Source: Pseudomonadota bacterium (lineage in GTDB: Bacteria > Myxococcota_A > Polyangia > Polyangiales > Polyangiaceae). Taken from it: DNA of 6,256 nucleotides. A program made the position numbers and the translations under genes. Of the stretch, positions 1 to 5,706 are shown one piece after another. Position 1 is the first letter of the stretch, and each line of letters begins with the position of its first letter. Under the pieces are notes generated by a model. It searched no databases. It saw only the letters and a program-made list of their open reading frames with translations, and had not been told where the DNA came from. The DNA lies in assembly GCA_003242355.1 (NCBI GenBank), contig QGUH01000233.1:1-6256 (forward strand), given 5' to 3'.

Positions 1-474
1 TCCGTGTTTCGCGGCTTCCCGTTCTGGCCCCTCGGTGATCCGCTGGGGGCGATGGCGGGTCCCGGGAATGGCGGGCTCGGACTTCTCCGGCGGGAGGGGC
101 TGGAGCGGGGCGACGATGATCACGCGCAACGGCCGGAGCGCTCGGGAAGGGTCGAGCCCGAGGGACGCGGCCTGGCCGCGCGTGATGACGACTCGCACCA
201 GACTCTCGGCGTTTTCGCTTTCACGAATGCCGCGCTCGATCTCCTCTGCGAGCACCGCGCGCGGCACGGGCATCGGGATGAGCACGCGCCGCGCGCTGCG
301 CTCCAGGCGGTCGAGGTGCTCGTCCAGCGCGAACGGGCGTCCGCCGTAGGTGCGCACCGTCTCGAAAACGGAATCTCCGTAGAGGAAACCGCGGTCGAAA
401 ACGCTCACGGTGGCCTCCTCCGCCGAGCGGAGAACGCCATCGATCAGAACGAGGGTGCCCCGTGACGCGCTCAT
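1..474 (-). CDS. Class IV PLP-dependent aminotransferase, N-terminal part (runs off left edge)
   Basis: The reverse strand from 474 to 1 is open for 158 codons without a stop. The protein begins MSASRGTLVLIDG and contains the class IV hallmark SVFDRGFLYGDSVFET (about residues 25-40), the GRPFALDEHLDRLE segment and a region ending LRVIIVAPLQPLPP. By family knowledge, Arg56 (in HLDRLE) matches the arginine that binds the PLP phosphate. Lys156, in AAKHG at the very edge, sits where the Schiff-base lysine is expected (about residue 145-160 in homologues). Full-length members are about 270-310 aa, so roughly half is present. The fold covers branched-chain aminotransferase, D-amino-acid aminotransferase and 4-amino-4-deoxychorismate lyase; the specificity residues are mostly beyond the edge, so I do not choose among them. 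All are soluble cytoplasmic enzymes of amino-acid or folate metabolism. The ATG at 474 is supported by a strong ribosome-binding site; an ATG slightly upstream is out of frame and stops at once. The gene is divergent from the exporter operon. Confidence 0.9.
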   Translation of the reverse strand, partial: MSASRGTLVLIDGVLRSAEEATVSVFDRGFLYGDSVFETVRTYGGRPFALDEHLDRLERSARRVLIPMPVPRAVLAEEIERGIRESENAESLVRVVITRGQAASLGLDPSRALRPLRVIIVAPLQPLPPEKSEPAIPGTRHRPQRITEGPEREAAKHG

Positions 475-482
475 GGCGGCAT

Positions 483-490
483 CCTCCTCC
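483..490 (-). promoter_or_regulatory. Ribosome-binding site of the aminotransferase gene
   Basis: On the minus strand this reads GGAGGAGG, a near-ideal Shine-Dalgarno sequence, 8 nt before the ATG at 474. It fixes that start over the out-of-frame ATG between it and the gene. Confidence 0.75.
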
Positions 491-497
491 GAAACCC

Positions 498-594
498 AAT
501 CTCCCGCAAATCGCGGGCTCGTCGCCCACTCATGGCTCGAGCCGTGAGCGCGCGCTTGCCTCCGGGACGAAATCTCCAGCCAATCGCGCCCTCG
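498..594. repeat. Two-copy direct repeat in the divergent intergenic region, possible operator
   Basis: The pattern AATCTCC-N4-AATCGCG-N2-CTCG occurs at 498-521 and again at 571-594, on the same strand and 73 bp apart. All specified positions match; with the spacer positions counted, 20 of 24 bases agree. A partial third site, AATCTCCC, lies at 668-675. CAATCTCCC is identical at 497-505 and 667-675. The copies sit between two divergent genes, where regulator-binding sites are expected, but no promoter boxes are clear enough to anchor them. Regulation is inferred; the repetition itself is plain in the sequence. Confidence 0.4.
503..517. repeat. Short hairpin overlapping the first direct-repeat copy
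   Basis: CCCGC (503-507) and GCGGG (513-517) form a perfect 5-bp GC stem around a 5-nt loop. It would lie in the 5' leader of the aminotransferase mRNA if transcription starts upstream of it. A stem this short arises easily by chance in GC-rich DNA. Confidence 0.3.
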
Positions 595-623
595 GGCGGG
601 TCGGATCCTCCCAAAGCTCCGCT

Positions 624-636
624 GCCCCGTCGGGGC
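624..636. repeat. Palindrome GCCCCG-T-CGGGGC upstream of the adaptor gene
   Basis: Perfect inverted repeat with 6-bp arms and a single central base, about 100 nt before the adaptor start. As DNA it could be a small operator; as RNA it would be a 5-bp stem with a 3-nt loop in the operon leader. There is no T-tract after it, so it is not a standard terminator. The function is unknown. Confidence 0.35.
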
Positions 637-736
637 GCTCGCGTCGCGGACGTTTCATCGACAGTGCAATCTCCCTTGCCGACGACAACGGGCCGAGGTT
701 GTGATAGCCCTTCTCCCCGCGCGCGACGAGCCCTCA

Positions 737-1981
737 ATGTCCGACGAGCTCTCCACCAACCTCGCCGCTCTCCGCATCGATCGCTCCGCGCCGAAACCGC
801 CTCGCTCGGGGCGATGGAAAAGCGTGCTCTCGCTCGCCATCGTCGCGGGTGTGCTCGCCGCCGGCTATGCCGTCGGGCTCCCATATCTCGAGGCGAAGAT
901 TTTCAAGACCGAGGTCGAGCTGACCGAGGTCGTTTTGGTCTCCCCCGCCCAGGCAACGGTGGAGCTTACGTCGACGGGCTACGTCGTTCCGCAGTCGATT
1001 TCGCGCGTCGCCGCCAAGGTCGGCGGGAAAGTGGCGCGCGTGCACGTAAAGCAAGGCTCGACGGTGAAAGCCGGCGACGTGCTGTTCGAAATCGACCCGG
1101 CCGATCACAACGCGGAAGTCGCCCGCGCCACGAGCGCCGTCCACGCGGCGCGCGCGCGGGTGCAGGCGGCAAAGGCCGCGCTCGTCGAGGTCGAACAGCA
1201 AGCGGCGCGCGCGAAGACCCTCGCTGCCCAGGGCGTCGGGCCCCAATCGGCGGCCGACGATCTCACGGCGCGTGCGGAGGCGCTGCGCGAACAGATGCAT
1301 GCCGCCGAGGCGGACGTACGCGCGGCGAGCTCCCTCGTCGCCGCGCTCCGGGTCAACCTCGACAACTACACGATCCTGGCGCCCATCAGCGGCACGGTGT
1401 TGAACAAGCCGCCGGAGGTCGGCGAGTTCGTCGGCCCGCAGCCGGCAGGGCTTTCGGTGGACATGGGCGGCGTCGAAATCGCCGATTTCGACTCGCTCAT
1501 GGTGGAAACCGACGTTCCCGAGCAGCGCCTCAATCTCGTCAAAGTCGGCGGGCCCGCCGAAATCGTGCTCGATGCGTACCCGACCCGGCGCTATCGCGGA
1601 CGGGTCACGCAGATCACGCCGAAAGTCGACCGCTCCAAAGCGACCGTGATGGTGAAGGTCGCGTTCGTGGACGGGAACGAGGGGGCGCTTCCGGAGATGT
1701 CCGCGCGCGTGAGCTTCCTGAGCCAGGAAGTCGACAAAGAGGCCATCCAGAAGCCGCCCAAGCTCATCGTCCCGGGCTCGGCCCTCGCCACCGTCAACGG
1801 CGAGCGCGTCGTGTACGTCGTGGACGGCGGAAAAGTACGCGTCACTCCGGTCACGCTCGGCGAAGCGTTCGGCAGCGGATTCGAGCTCGTCAAAGGGCCG
1901 GCCGCGGGCACGCGCCTCGTCAAAGAGCCCCCGAGCACGCTGGCAGACGGACAAGCCATCAAAGAACGAACCGAGAGCTGA
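737..1981 (+). CDS. Periplasmic adaptor (membrane fusion protein, HlyD/MacA-like) of an ABC exporter
   Basis: The 414-aa protein has a short cytoplasmic tail with LAALRIDR (about 10-16), one membrane anchor at about 29-51, a first lipoyl half at about 84-122 (AAKVGGKVARVHVKQGSTVKAG), a long alpha-helical Ala/Glu/Arg-rich hairpin at about 123-209, a second lipoyl half at about 211-233 (TILAPISGTVLNKPPEVGE), a beta-barrel at about 245-330, and a membrane-proximal domain to about 413. This order is that of adaptors that bridge inner-membrane transporters to a TolC-type channel. At the hairpin tip Arg158 and Leu162 fit the known RxxxLxxxxxxS channel-contact motif, but the serine position is Pro169. 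Start: the ATG at 737 puts MSDEL directly before the conserved-looking tail. A GTG at 701 in the same frame would add 12 residues; neither has a strong ribosome-binding site (GACGAG lies 6 nt before 737). It is first in a four-gene operon, 31 nt before the ATPase gene. No outer-membrane channel gene is present in the window. Confidence 0.9.
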   Translation: MSDELSTNLAALRIDRSAPKPPRSGRWKSVLSLAIVAGVLAAGYAVGLPYLEAKIFKTEVELTEVVLVSPAQATVELTSTGYVVPQSISRVAAKVGGKVARVHVKQGSTVKAGDVLFEIDPADHNAEVARATSAVHAARARVQAAKAALVEVEQQAARAKTLAAQGVGPQSAADDLTARAEALREQMHAAEADVRAASSLVAALRVNLDNYTILAPISGTVLNKPPEVGEFVGPQPAGLSVDMGGVEIADFDSLMVETDVPEQRLNLVKVGGPAEIVLDAYPTRRYRGRVTQITPKVDRSKATVMVKVAFVDGNEGALPEMSARVSFLSQEVDKEAIQKPPKLIVPGSALATVNGERVVYVVDGGKVRVTPVTLGEAFGSGFELVKGPAAGTRLVKEPPSTLADGQAIKERTES

Positions 1982-2003
1982 CCGCCGCGTTCGCGCAACG
2001 CAC

Positions 2004-2010
2004 GGAGGGA
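2004..2010 (+). promoter_or_regulatory. Ribosome-binding site of the ABC ATPase gene
   Basis: GGAGGGA ends 2 nt before the ATG at 2013; its GGAG core is 5 nt from the start. It favours 2013 over the in-frame ATG at 2040, which lacks such a motif. Confidence 0.65.
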
Positions 2011-2012
2011 GC

Positions 2013-2702
2013 ATGACCCAGGCAACGAACGGCACCCCCATGATTCGGCTGGAGAAGGTCAGCAAAACCTTCTACCGCGACAAGGAAGCGCTCGAAGTGC
2101 TCAAGTCCATCGACCTCGAGATCCAGGAGGGCGCCTACGAGGCGCTGATGGGCCCGAGCGGCTCGGGCAAGAGCACCCTGCTCAATCTGATCGCCGGGCT
2201 CGACCGCCCCACGAGCGGCAAGCTCACCGTGGCGGGCGCCGACATCGGAGCGATGGCGGAAGATCAGCGCGCGCGTTTCCGCGCCGCGAACATCGGGTTC
2301 GTCTTCCAAACGTACAACCTGATGCCGGTGCTCACCGCGCGCGAGAACGTGGAGCTGCCGTTGCTGCTCGCGAAGCTCCCCGCCGACGAGCGGCGCAAGC
2401 GCGCGGAGATCGCGCTCAAGGTCGTCGGGCTCGAGCACCGCATGGACCACTTGCCCCGGCAGCTCTCCGGCGGTCAGGAGCAGCGCGTCGCCATCGCACG
2501 GGCCATCGTCACGGATCCGAAAATCATCGTCGCCGACGAGCCGACCGGCGATCTCGATCGCGAGAGCGCCAACGAGATCTTGAATCTGCTCGAGCGCCTG
2601 AATCGGGAGTTCAAGAAGACGATCGTCATGGTCACGCACGACCCGGCTGCCGCGGAGCGCGCCGGCACCGTGAGGCGGCTCGACAAGGGCAACCTGGTGT
2701 GA
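2013..2702 (+). CDS. ABC transporter ATP-binding protein (MacB/LolD/DevA-type)
   Basis: This 229-aa cytoplasmic ATPase should hydrolyse ATP to drive the two permeases encoded next to it. All motifs are present: Walker A GPSGSGKST (47-55), Q-loop Gln99 in FVFQTYNLMPVLTARENVELP, signature LSGGQ (151-155), Walker B IIVADEP (171-177) with catalytic Glu176, D-loop GDLD (179-182) and H-loop His209 in VTHD. The Q-loop context and the length of about 230 aa are typical of the stand-alone ATPases of the LolD/MacB/FtsE branch. The residue after LSGGQ is Glu (LSGGQEQRVAIARA) where Gln is more usual; the core is intact, so activity is expected. The protein stops soon after the H-loop, with no C-terminal extension, and is not fused to a permease as in Escherichia coli MacB. 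The stop codon is followed 7 nt later by the first permease gene. Confidence 0.96.
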   Translation: MTQATNGTPMIRLEKVSKTFYRDKEALEVLKSIDLEIQEGAYEALMGPSGSGKSTLLNLIAGLDRPTSGKLTVAGADIGAMAEDQRARFRAANIGFVFQTYNLMPVLTARENVELPLLLAKLPADERRKRAEIALKVVGLEHRMDHLPRQLSGGQEQRVAIARAIVTDPKIIVADEPTGDLDRESANEILNLLERLNREFKKTIVMVTHDPAAAERAGTVRRLDKGNLV

Positions 2703-2709
2703 GGCGTTC

Positions 2710-3876
2710 GTGAATCTCGCTTCCATCGCCGTCCGCAACGTCGGTCGAAACCGGGTGCGCGCGCTGCTCACCGTGCTCGGCGTAGCCATCGCCATCGTCG
2801 CCTTCGTGCTGCTCCGCACCGTGGTCTGGTCGTGGACGGTGGCGATCGAGCAGAGCGCGAGCGATCGCATCGGCATCCGCCACAAGGTCACGATGATCAT
2901 GCCGCTGCCGCTCCGCTACGCGGAGGAGATCCGGCAGATTCCCGGAATGACCGCGGTTGCCTACGCCAACTGGTTCGGCGCCAAAGATCCGAGGGACGAA
3001 AACGACTTCTTCGCGACCATGGCCGTCGAGCCTGACGACATCCTCGCCGTATACGACGAGGTCCAGGTCCCCCCCGAGCAAGTCGAGGCCTGGAAGCAGA
3101 ATCGACGCGGCGCCCTCGTCGGCGATGTGCTCGCCAAGAAGAAGGGCTGGAAGGTCGGCGACAAGGTCCGGCTCCGCGGCACGATTTACCCCGGTGACTG
3201 GGAGTTCGAGATCTCCGGGATCTACACGGCGAGTCGCGCCACGGTGGACCGGTCGGGCTTTTGGTTCCATTGGAAGTACCTGAACGAAGCGCTGCCGCCG
3301 CGACAACGCGACCAGATCGGCTGGATCGTGGCGCGCGTCGCCGATCCGAGCCGCTCGGCCCAGCTGTGCCGCACGATCGACGAGAAGTTCGCCGAGCGTG
3401 ACATTCAGACGCTGAGCATGAGCGAGCGCGCGCTGCAGGCCTCCTTCATGGGGATGTTCTCGGCCGTGCTCGACGCCATCGATCTCGTTTCGATCGTGAT
3501 CCTCGCCATCATGGGCCTGATCCTCGGCAACACGATCGCGATGGGCGTTCGAGAGCGCACCCACGAGTACGGCGTGCTTCGGGCCATCGGCTTCATGCCG
3601 AAGCACATCCTGCTCTCGGTCCTCGGAGAAGCGACGGCGGTGGGCGTGGTCGGCGGCGTGCTCGGACTCTTGCTCTCCTATCCGCTCGTCGAGCGCGGCC
3701 TCGGCCGTTTCCTCGAAGAGAACATGGGCGGCATGTTCCCCTACTTCCGGATTCAGCCGGCCGTGGCGGGCGCCGCGCTGGCGCTCACCGTCCTGCTCGC
3801 GCTCGGCGCCGCCGCCATCCCCGCTTACCGGGCAGCGAAGCTCAACGTCGTCGACTCCCTGCGTCGAGTTGGCTGA
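2710..3876 (+). CDS. FtsX/MacB-family ABC permease, first of two
   Basis: The 388-aa inner-membrane protein has the four-helix MacB layout: helix 1 at about 19-41, a large periplasmic domain at about 42-250, then helices at about 256-279, 303-326 and 349-372. Family marks are the cytoplasmic coupling segment RERTHEYGVLRAIGF (281-295) after helix 2 and the C-terminal PAYRAAKLNVVDSLR. The periplasmic part contains ALVGDVLAKKKGWKVGDKVRLRG (135-157), a MacB-PCD-like stretch. By family knowledge such permeases transmit ATPase motion to the periplasm rather than forming a classic transmembrane path. The start is GTG at 2710: GAGG at 2701-2704 overlaps the ATPase stop codon and lies 5 nt upstream, which suggests coupled translation. 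The similar length and topology of the next protein, with different sequence, argue that the two form a heterodimer. The only cysteine is Cys220, in the periplasmic domain. Confidence 0.92.
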   Translation: MNLASIAVRNVGRNRVRALLTVLGVAIAIVAFVLLRTVVWSWTVAIEQSASDRIGIRHKVTMIMPLPLRYAEEIRQIPGMTAVAYANWFGAKDPRDENDFFATMAVEPDDILAVYDEVQVPPEQVEAWKQNRRGALVGDVLAKKKGWKVGDKVRLRGTIYPGDWEFEISGIYTASRATVDRSGFWFHWKYLNEALPPRQRDQIGWIVARVADPSRSAQLCRTIDEKFAERDIQTLSMSERALQASFMGMFSAVLDAIDLVSIVILAIMGLILGNTIAMGVRERTHEYGVLRAIGFMPKHILLSVLGEATAVGVVGGVLGLLLSYPLVERGLGRFLEENMGGMFPYFRIQPAVAGAALALTVLLALGAAAIPAYRAAKLNVVDSLRRVG

Positions 3877-3881
3877 GGAGG
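3875..3881 (+). promoter_or_regulatory. Ribosome-binding site of the second permease gene
   Basis: GAGGAGG overlaps the TGA of the first permease gene (3874-3876) and lies 6 nt before the ATG at 3888. The overlap suggests translational coupling of the two permeases, as would suit subunits needed in equal amounts. Confidence 0.7.
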
Positions 3882-3887
3882 TCCCGC

Positions 3888-5057
3888 ATGATTCCGATCG
3901 CCTACAACGTGCGCAGCCTGTTCGTTCGCAAGGCGACCACGATCGCGACGGCCCTCGGTATCGGGCTCGTGGTCTTCGTGCTGGCCGCTTCGCTGATGTT
4001 GGGAGCAGGCATCAAAAAGACGCTGGTGAGCGGCGGTCGTCCGGACTACGCGCTCGTTTTGCGCAAGGGGTCGGATACGGAGCTCGCCAGCAGCATCGAA
4101 GTGCGCACGGTGAGCCTGGTCCTCGCCGCTCCGGGCGTGAAGAAGGCGAACGACGGCGCGCCGGTCGGCTCGGGTGAGCTCGTGGTCGTGATCACGATGG
4201 AAAAGCCGGGCACCGATGGTCAGGTGTCGAACGTCCAGGTGCGCGGCATCTCCGACAACGTGCTCACGTTGCGCCCCGACGTGAAGGTCATCGAGGGGCG
4301 CGCGCCGACCCCCGGCACGGACGAGGTGATGGTCGGCCGGGGAATCGTCGGTCGATTCACCGGCGTCGAGCTCGGCAAGAGCTTCGAGCTGAAAAAGAAC
4401 CGCCCCGTGAAGGTGGTCGGCGTGTTCGAGGCGGGCGGGTCGAGCTTCGAATCGGAGATTTGGGCCGACATCGACACGGTGCGGAGCTCGTTCGGGCGCG
4501 AGGGGCTCGTCTCCTCCGTCACGGTGCGCCTCGATTCGCCGAGTCGTTTCGAAGCGTTCAAGGCGGTCATGGAGACCGACAAACAGCTCGGCCTCGAGGC
4601 GTTCCGGGAAAAGGACTACTACGAGAAGCAGTCTCAGGGCACGAGCATCTTCGTTTGGGCGCTCGGGATCCTCATCACCATCTTCTTCTCGATCGGCGCG
4701 ATGATCGGCGCGACCATCACGATGAACGCCGCGGTCGCGCAGCGGCAGCGCGAGATCGGAACGCTGCGCGCGCTCGGGTTTTCGCGCGTTTCGATCCTGT
4801 TCTCGTTCTTGCTCGAAGCGGTGGTCCTCGCCGCGATCGGCGGAGCGTTCGGGCTCTTCGGGGCATTTCTCCTCTCGTTCGCCGAAGTGTCGATGATGAA
4901 CTTCGCGACGTTCCAGGAAGTGACGTTCGGCTTCGATCCGAACCCGGTGTTGCTCGGCGCCGCCTTCGTGTTCGGCGCAGCCATGGGTGTGCTCGGCGGG
5001 TTCTTCCCCGCCCTGCGCGCGGCCAGCGTCTCACCCGTCGACGCCATGCGCGCCTGA
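3888..5057 (+). CDS. FtsX/MacB-family ABC permease, second of two
   Basis: The 389-aa inner-membrane protein repeats the topology of its neighbour: helix 1 at about 18-41, a periplasmic domain at about 42-250, and helices at about 254-280, 302-330 and 351-373. The coupling segment is QREIGTLRALGFS (287-299), a close match to the FtsX-domain consensus, and the C-terminus FPALRAASVSPVDAMRA is the standard end of MacB-type permeases. The periplasmic domain carries VQVRGISDNVLTLRPDVKV and GTDEVMVGRGIVGRFTGVELG, typical of the MacB periplasmic core domain, so it is closer to textbook MacB than the first permease. There is no ATPase domain, so it relies on the separate ATPase two genes upstream. 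It starts 11 nt after the first permease and is the last gene of the operon. The substrate cannot be read from the sequence. It has no cysteine. Confidence 0.93.
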   Translation: MIPIAYNVRSLFVRKATTIATALGIGLVVFVLAASLMLGAGIKKTLVSGGRPDYALVLRKGSDTELASSIEVRTVSLVLAAPGVKKANDGAPVGSGELVVVITMEKPGTDGQVSNVQVRGISDNVLTLRPDVKVIEGRAPTPGTDEVMVGRGIVGRFTGVELGKSFELKKNRPVKVVGVFEAGGSSFESEIWADIDTVRSSFGREGLVSSVTVRLDSPSRFEAFKAVMETDKQLGLEAFREKDYYEKQSQGTSIFVWALGILITIFFSIGAMIGATITMNAAVAQRQREIGTLRALGFSRVSILFSFLLEAVVLAAIGGAFGLFGAFLLSFAEVSMMNFATFQEVTFGFDPNPVLLGAAFVFGAAMGVLGGFFPALRAASVSPVDAMRA

Positions 5058-5062
5058 TCCCG

Positions 5063-5160
5063 GAGAAACGCCCGCCGGAACGACGCTGACTCCAACCAGT
5101 CGCGCGCGATGCGTCGGCGACGAGCCGAGAAACGCTCGCCGGAGCGACGCCCACTCCGAC
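5063..5160. repeat. 34-bp imperfect direct repeat, two copies 64 bp apart
   Basis: Copies at 5063-5096 and 5127-5160 share GAGAAACGC-N-CGCCGGA-N-CGACGC-N2-ACTCC-N-AC, with 29 of 34 positions identical. The first copy begins 6 nt after the stop codon of the second permease, so the repeat lies in the 3' untranslated part of the operon. The match does not extend beyond the 34 bp. It may be a small old duplication; no function is evident. Confidence 0.5.
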
Positions 5161-5168
5161 TGGCGAGC
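5134..5168 (+). other. Bulged GC-rich hairpin downstream of the exporter operon
   Basis: GCTCGCC (5134-5140) pairs perfectly with GGCGAGC (5162-5168). Just inside it, GGAG (5141-5144) pairs with CTCC (5154-5157), leaving a 9-nt loop and a 4-nt bulge, 11 bp in all. It lies about 80 nt after the operon's last stop codon, where an mRNA 3'-end structure would be expected. No T-tract follows, so it would be at best a non-canonical terminator or a 3'-end stabilising stem. It overlaps the second copy of the 34-bp repeat, and the first copy lacks the outer stem. Confidence 0.35.
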
Positions 5169-5282
5169 TCAAATCCGATCTCGGCTTAGATTTCGACTCA
5201 CAGCGAAGAGGCGTATCCGATCGAAGGGGAGCACCAGAGGTGCGGAGCTTCAGCGCGTGGGGCGAGCAGGGTGCGGACAGGA

Positions 5283-5324
5283 CCAGCGTGAGACGGCGGA
5301 GATCCAGCGTGAGACGGCGGAGAT
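5283..5324. repeat. Perfect 21-bp tandem duplication
   Basis: The 21 bases at 5283-5303 (beginning CCAGCGTGAGAC, ending GGCGGAGAT) are repeated without change at 5304-5324. The unit is a multiple of three, but no credible coding frame runs through it. Perfect identity suggests a recent slippage duplication or a variable-number repeat locus. Confidence 0.8.
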
Positions 5325-5567
5325 AAGGGGCATGGGGCGGCTCCGACTCGGAATCCGAAATCCGGCTTCCGCGACTGCTCACGACCTCTATCGGTGACGA
5401 CACACCTACGAGGTATTCTAGCCCCACCAATTTGGATTGGATTTGCTCGTGTCCATGGAATCTTGCGTGGAAAGCTCGCTCGTGGGTGGAGCGGTTCGAG
5501 CGCACCGGTCTCGGGTCGTGAGCTCGGGGAGCGACGTTGCATCACCACGCAAGGAATTCCGGGTCAC

Positions 5568-5587
5568 GGCAATTCGATCGAATCGCC
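5568..5587. repeat. Near-perfect 20-bp palindrome upstream of the lipoprotein gene
   Basis: The core ATTCGATCGAAT (5572-5583) is a perfect 12-bp palindrome. It is flanked by GGC (5568-5570) and GCC (5585-5587), which continue the symmetry after one mismatched pair (5571/5584). Centred about 130 nt before the next start codon, it has the size and symmetry of a dimeric repressor site. That role is inferred. Confidence 0.4.
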
Positions 5588-5605
5588 TGATCCCACTAGC
5601 CGAGT

Positions 5606-5621
5606 CCGCTACACATAGCGG
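5606..5621 (+). repeat. Hairpin CCGCTA-CACA-TAGCGG in the lipoprotein leader
   Basis: A perfect 6-bp stem with a 4-nt loop, 85 nt before the lipoprotein start. GTCCG (5604-5608) and CGGAC (5623-5627) offer an alternative outer pairing. There is no T-tract. It may be a leader structure or a second palindromic site, or chance. Confidence 0.3.
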
Positions 5622-5632
5622 CCGGACGAACA

Positions 5633-5665
5633 CGCTCGCACTCCGCGGTGGGTTGGGGGCGAGCG
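5633..5665 (+). repeat. 7-bp inverted repeat with 19-nt loop in the lipoprotein leader
   Basis: CGCTCGC (5633-5639) and GCGAGCG (5659-5665) are perfectly complementary, 41 nt before the start codon. A repeat of this size and spacing is not rare by chance in DNA this GC-rich, so it is recorded without a proposed role. Confidence 0.25.
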
Positions 5666-5693
5666 AACCAAACGCCAAGCCAGGACCAGACTC

Positions 5694-5700
5694 GAGGTGA
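5694..5700 (+). promoter_or_regulatory. Ribosome-binding site of the putative lipoprotein gene
   Basis: GAGGTGA lies 6 nt before the ATG at 5707 and supports that start, which also places the signal peptide correctly at the N-terminus. Confidence 0.7.
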
Positions 5701-5706
5701 GCATTC

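Larger units (their letters stand above)
5058..5706. other. 649-nt intergenic region without a convincing gene
   Basis: The open frames here (up to about 116 codons on the minus strand and 87 on the plus strand) have no recognisable domain, lack good ribosome-binding sites, and have Arg/Ser/Pro-rich compositions typical of chance frames in GC-rich DNA. The region holds a 34-bp imperfect direct repeat, a bulged hairpin, a 21-bp perfect tandem duplication and three inverted repeats, each listed separately. Around 5400-5460 the sequence is less GC-rich than its surroundings, which would suit a promoter for the downstream gene, but I see no convincing -35/-10 pair or sigma-54 site. No run of four or more T follows a hairpin, so no standard Rho-independent terminator is visible after the operon. 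Confidence 0.6.

Noticed and set aside
532..2016. A long 494-codon plus-strand frame overlapping the adaptor gene
   Set aside because: It is the +1-shifted shadow of the adaptor; the product is Arg/Gly-rich without domains, while the overlapping frame encodes a clear adaptor.
734..2065. A 443-codon minus-strand frame antisense to the adaptor
   Set aside because: It is rich in His, Arg and Asp with no domain, as expected of the antisense shadow of a GC-rich gene.
1959..3606. Long minus-strand frames antisense to the ATPase and first permease
   Set aside because: They mirror real genes with strong motifs on the plus strand and show no motif of their own.
5231..5243. Small hairpin GCACC-AGA-GGTGC considered as a terminator
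   Set aside because: A 5-bp stem with no following T-tract, about 175 nt from the operon end; likely chance.
5493..5499. GGTTCGA, resembling a tRNA T-loop
   Set aside because: The flanking bases do not form the T-stem, position 61 is not C, and no acceptor or anticodon stem can be drawn around it.
5198..5548. A 116-codon minus-strand frame in the intergenic region
   Set aside because: It has no recognisable domain, no good ribosome-binding site, an Arg/Pro/Ser-rich composition, and is partly made of the 21-bp tandem repeat.
5437..5700. An 87-codon plus-strand frame before the lipoprotein gene
   Set aside because: It needs a TTG start without a ribosome-binding site and resembles no family I recognise; it stops just before the lipoprotein start, but nothing supports translation.
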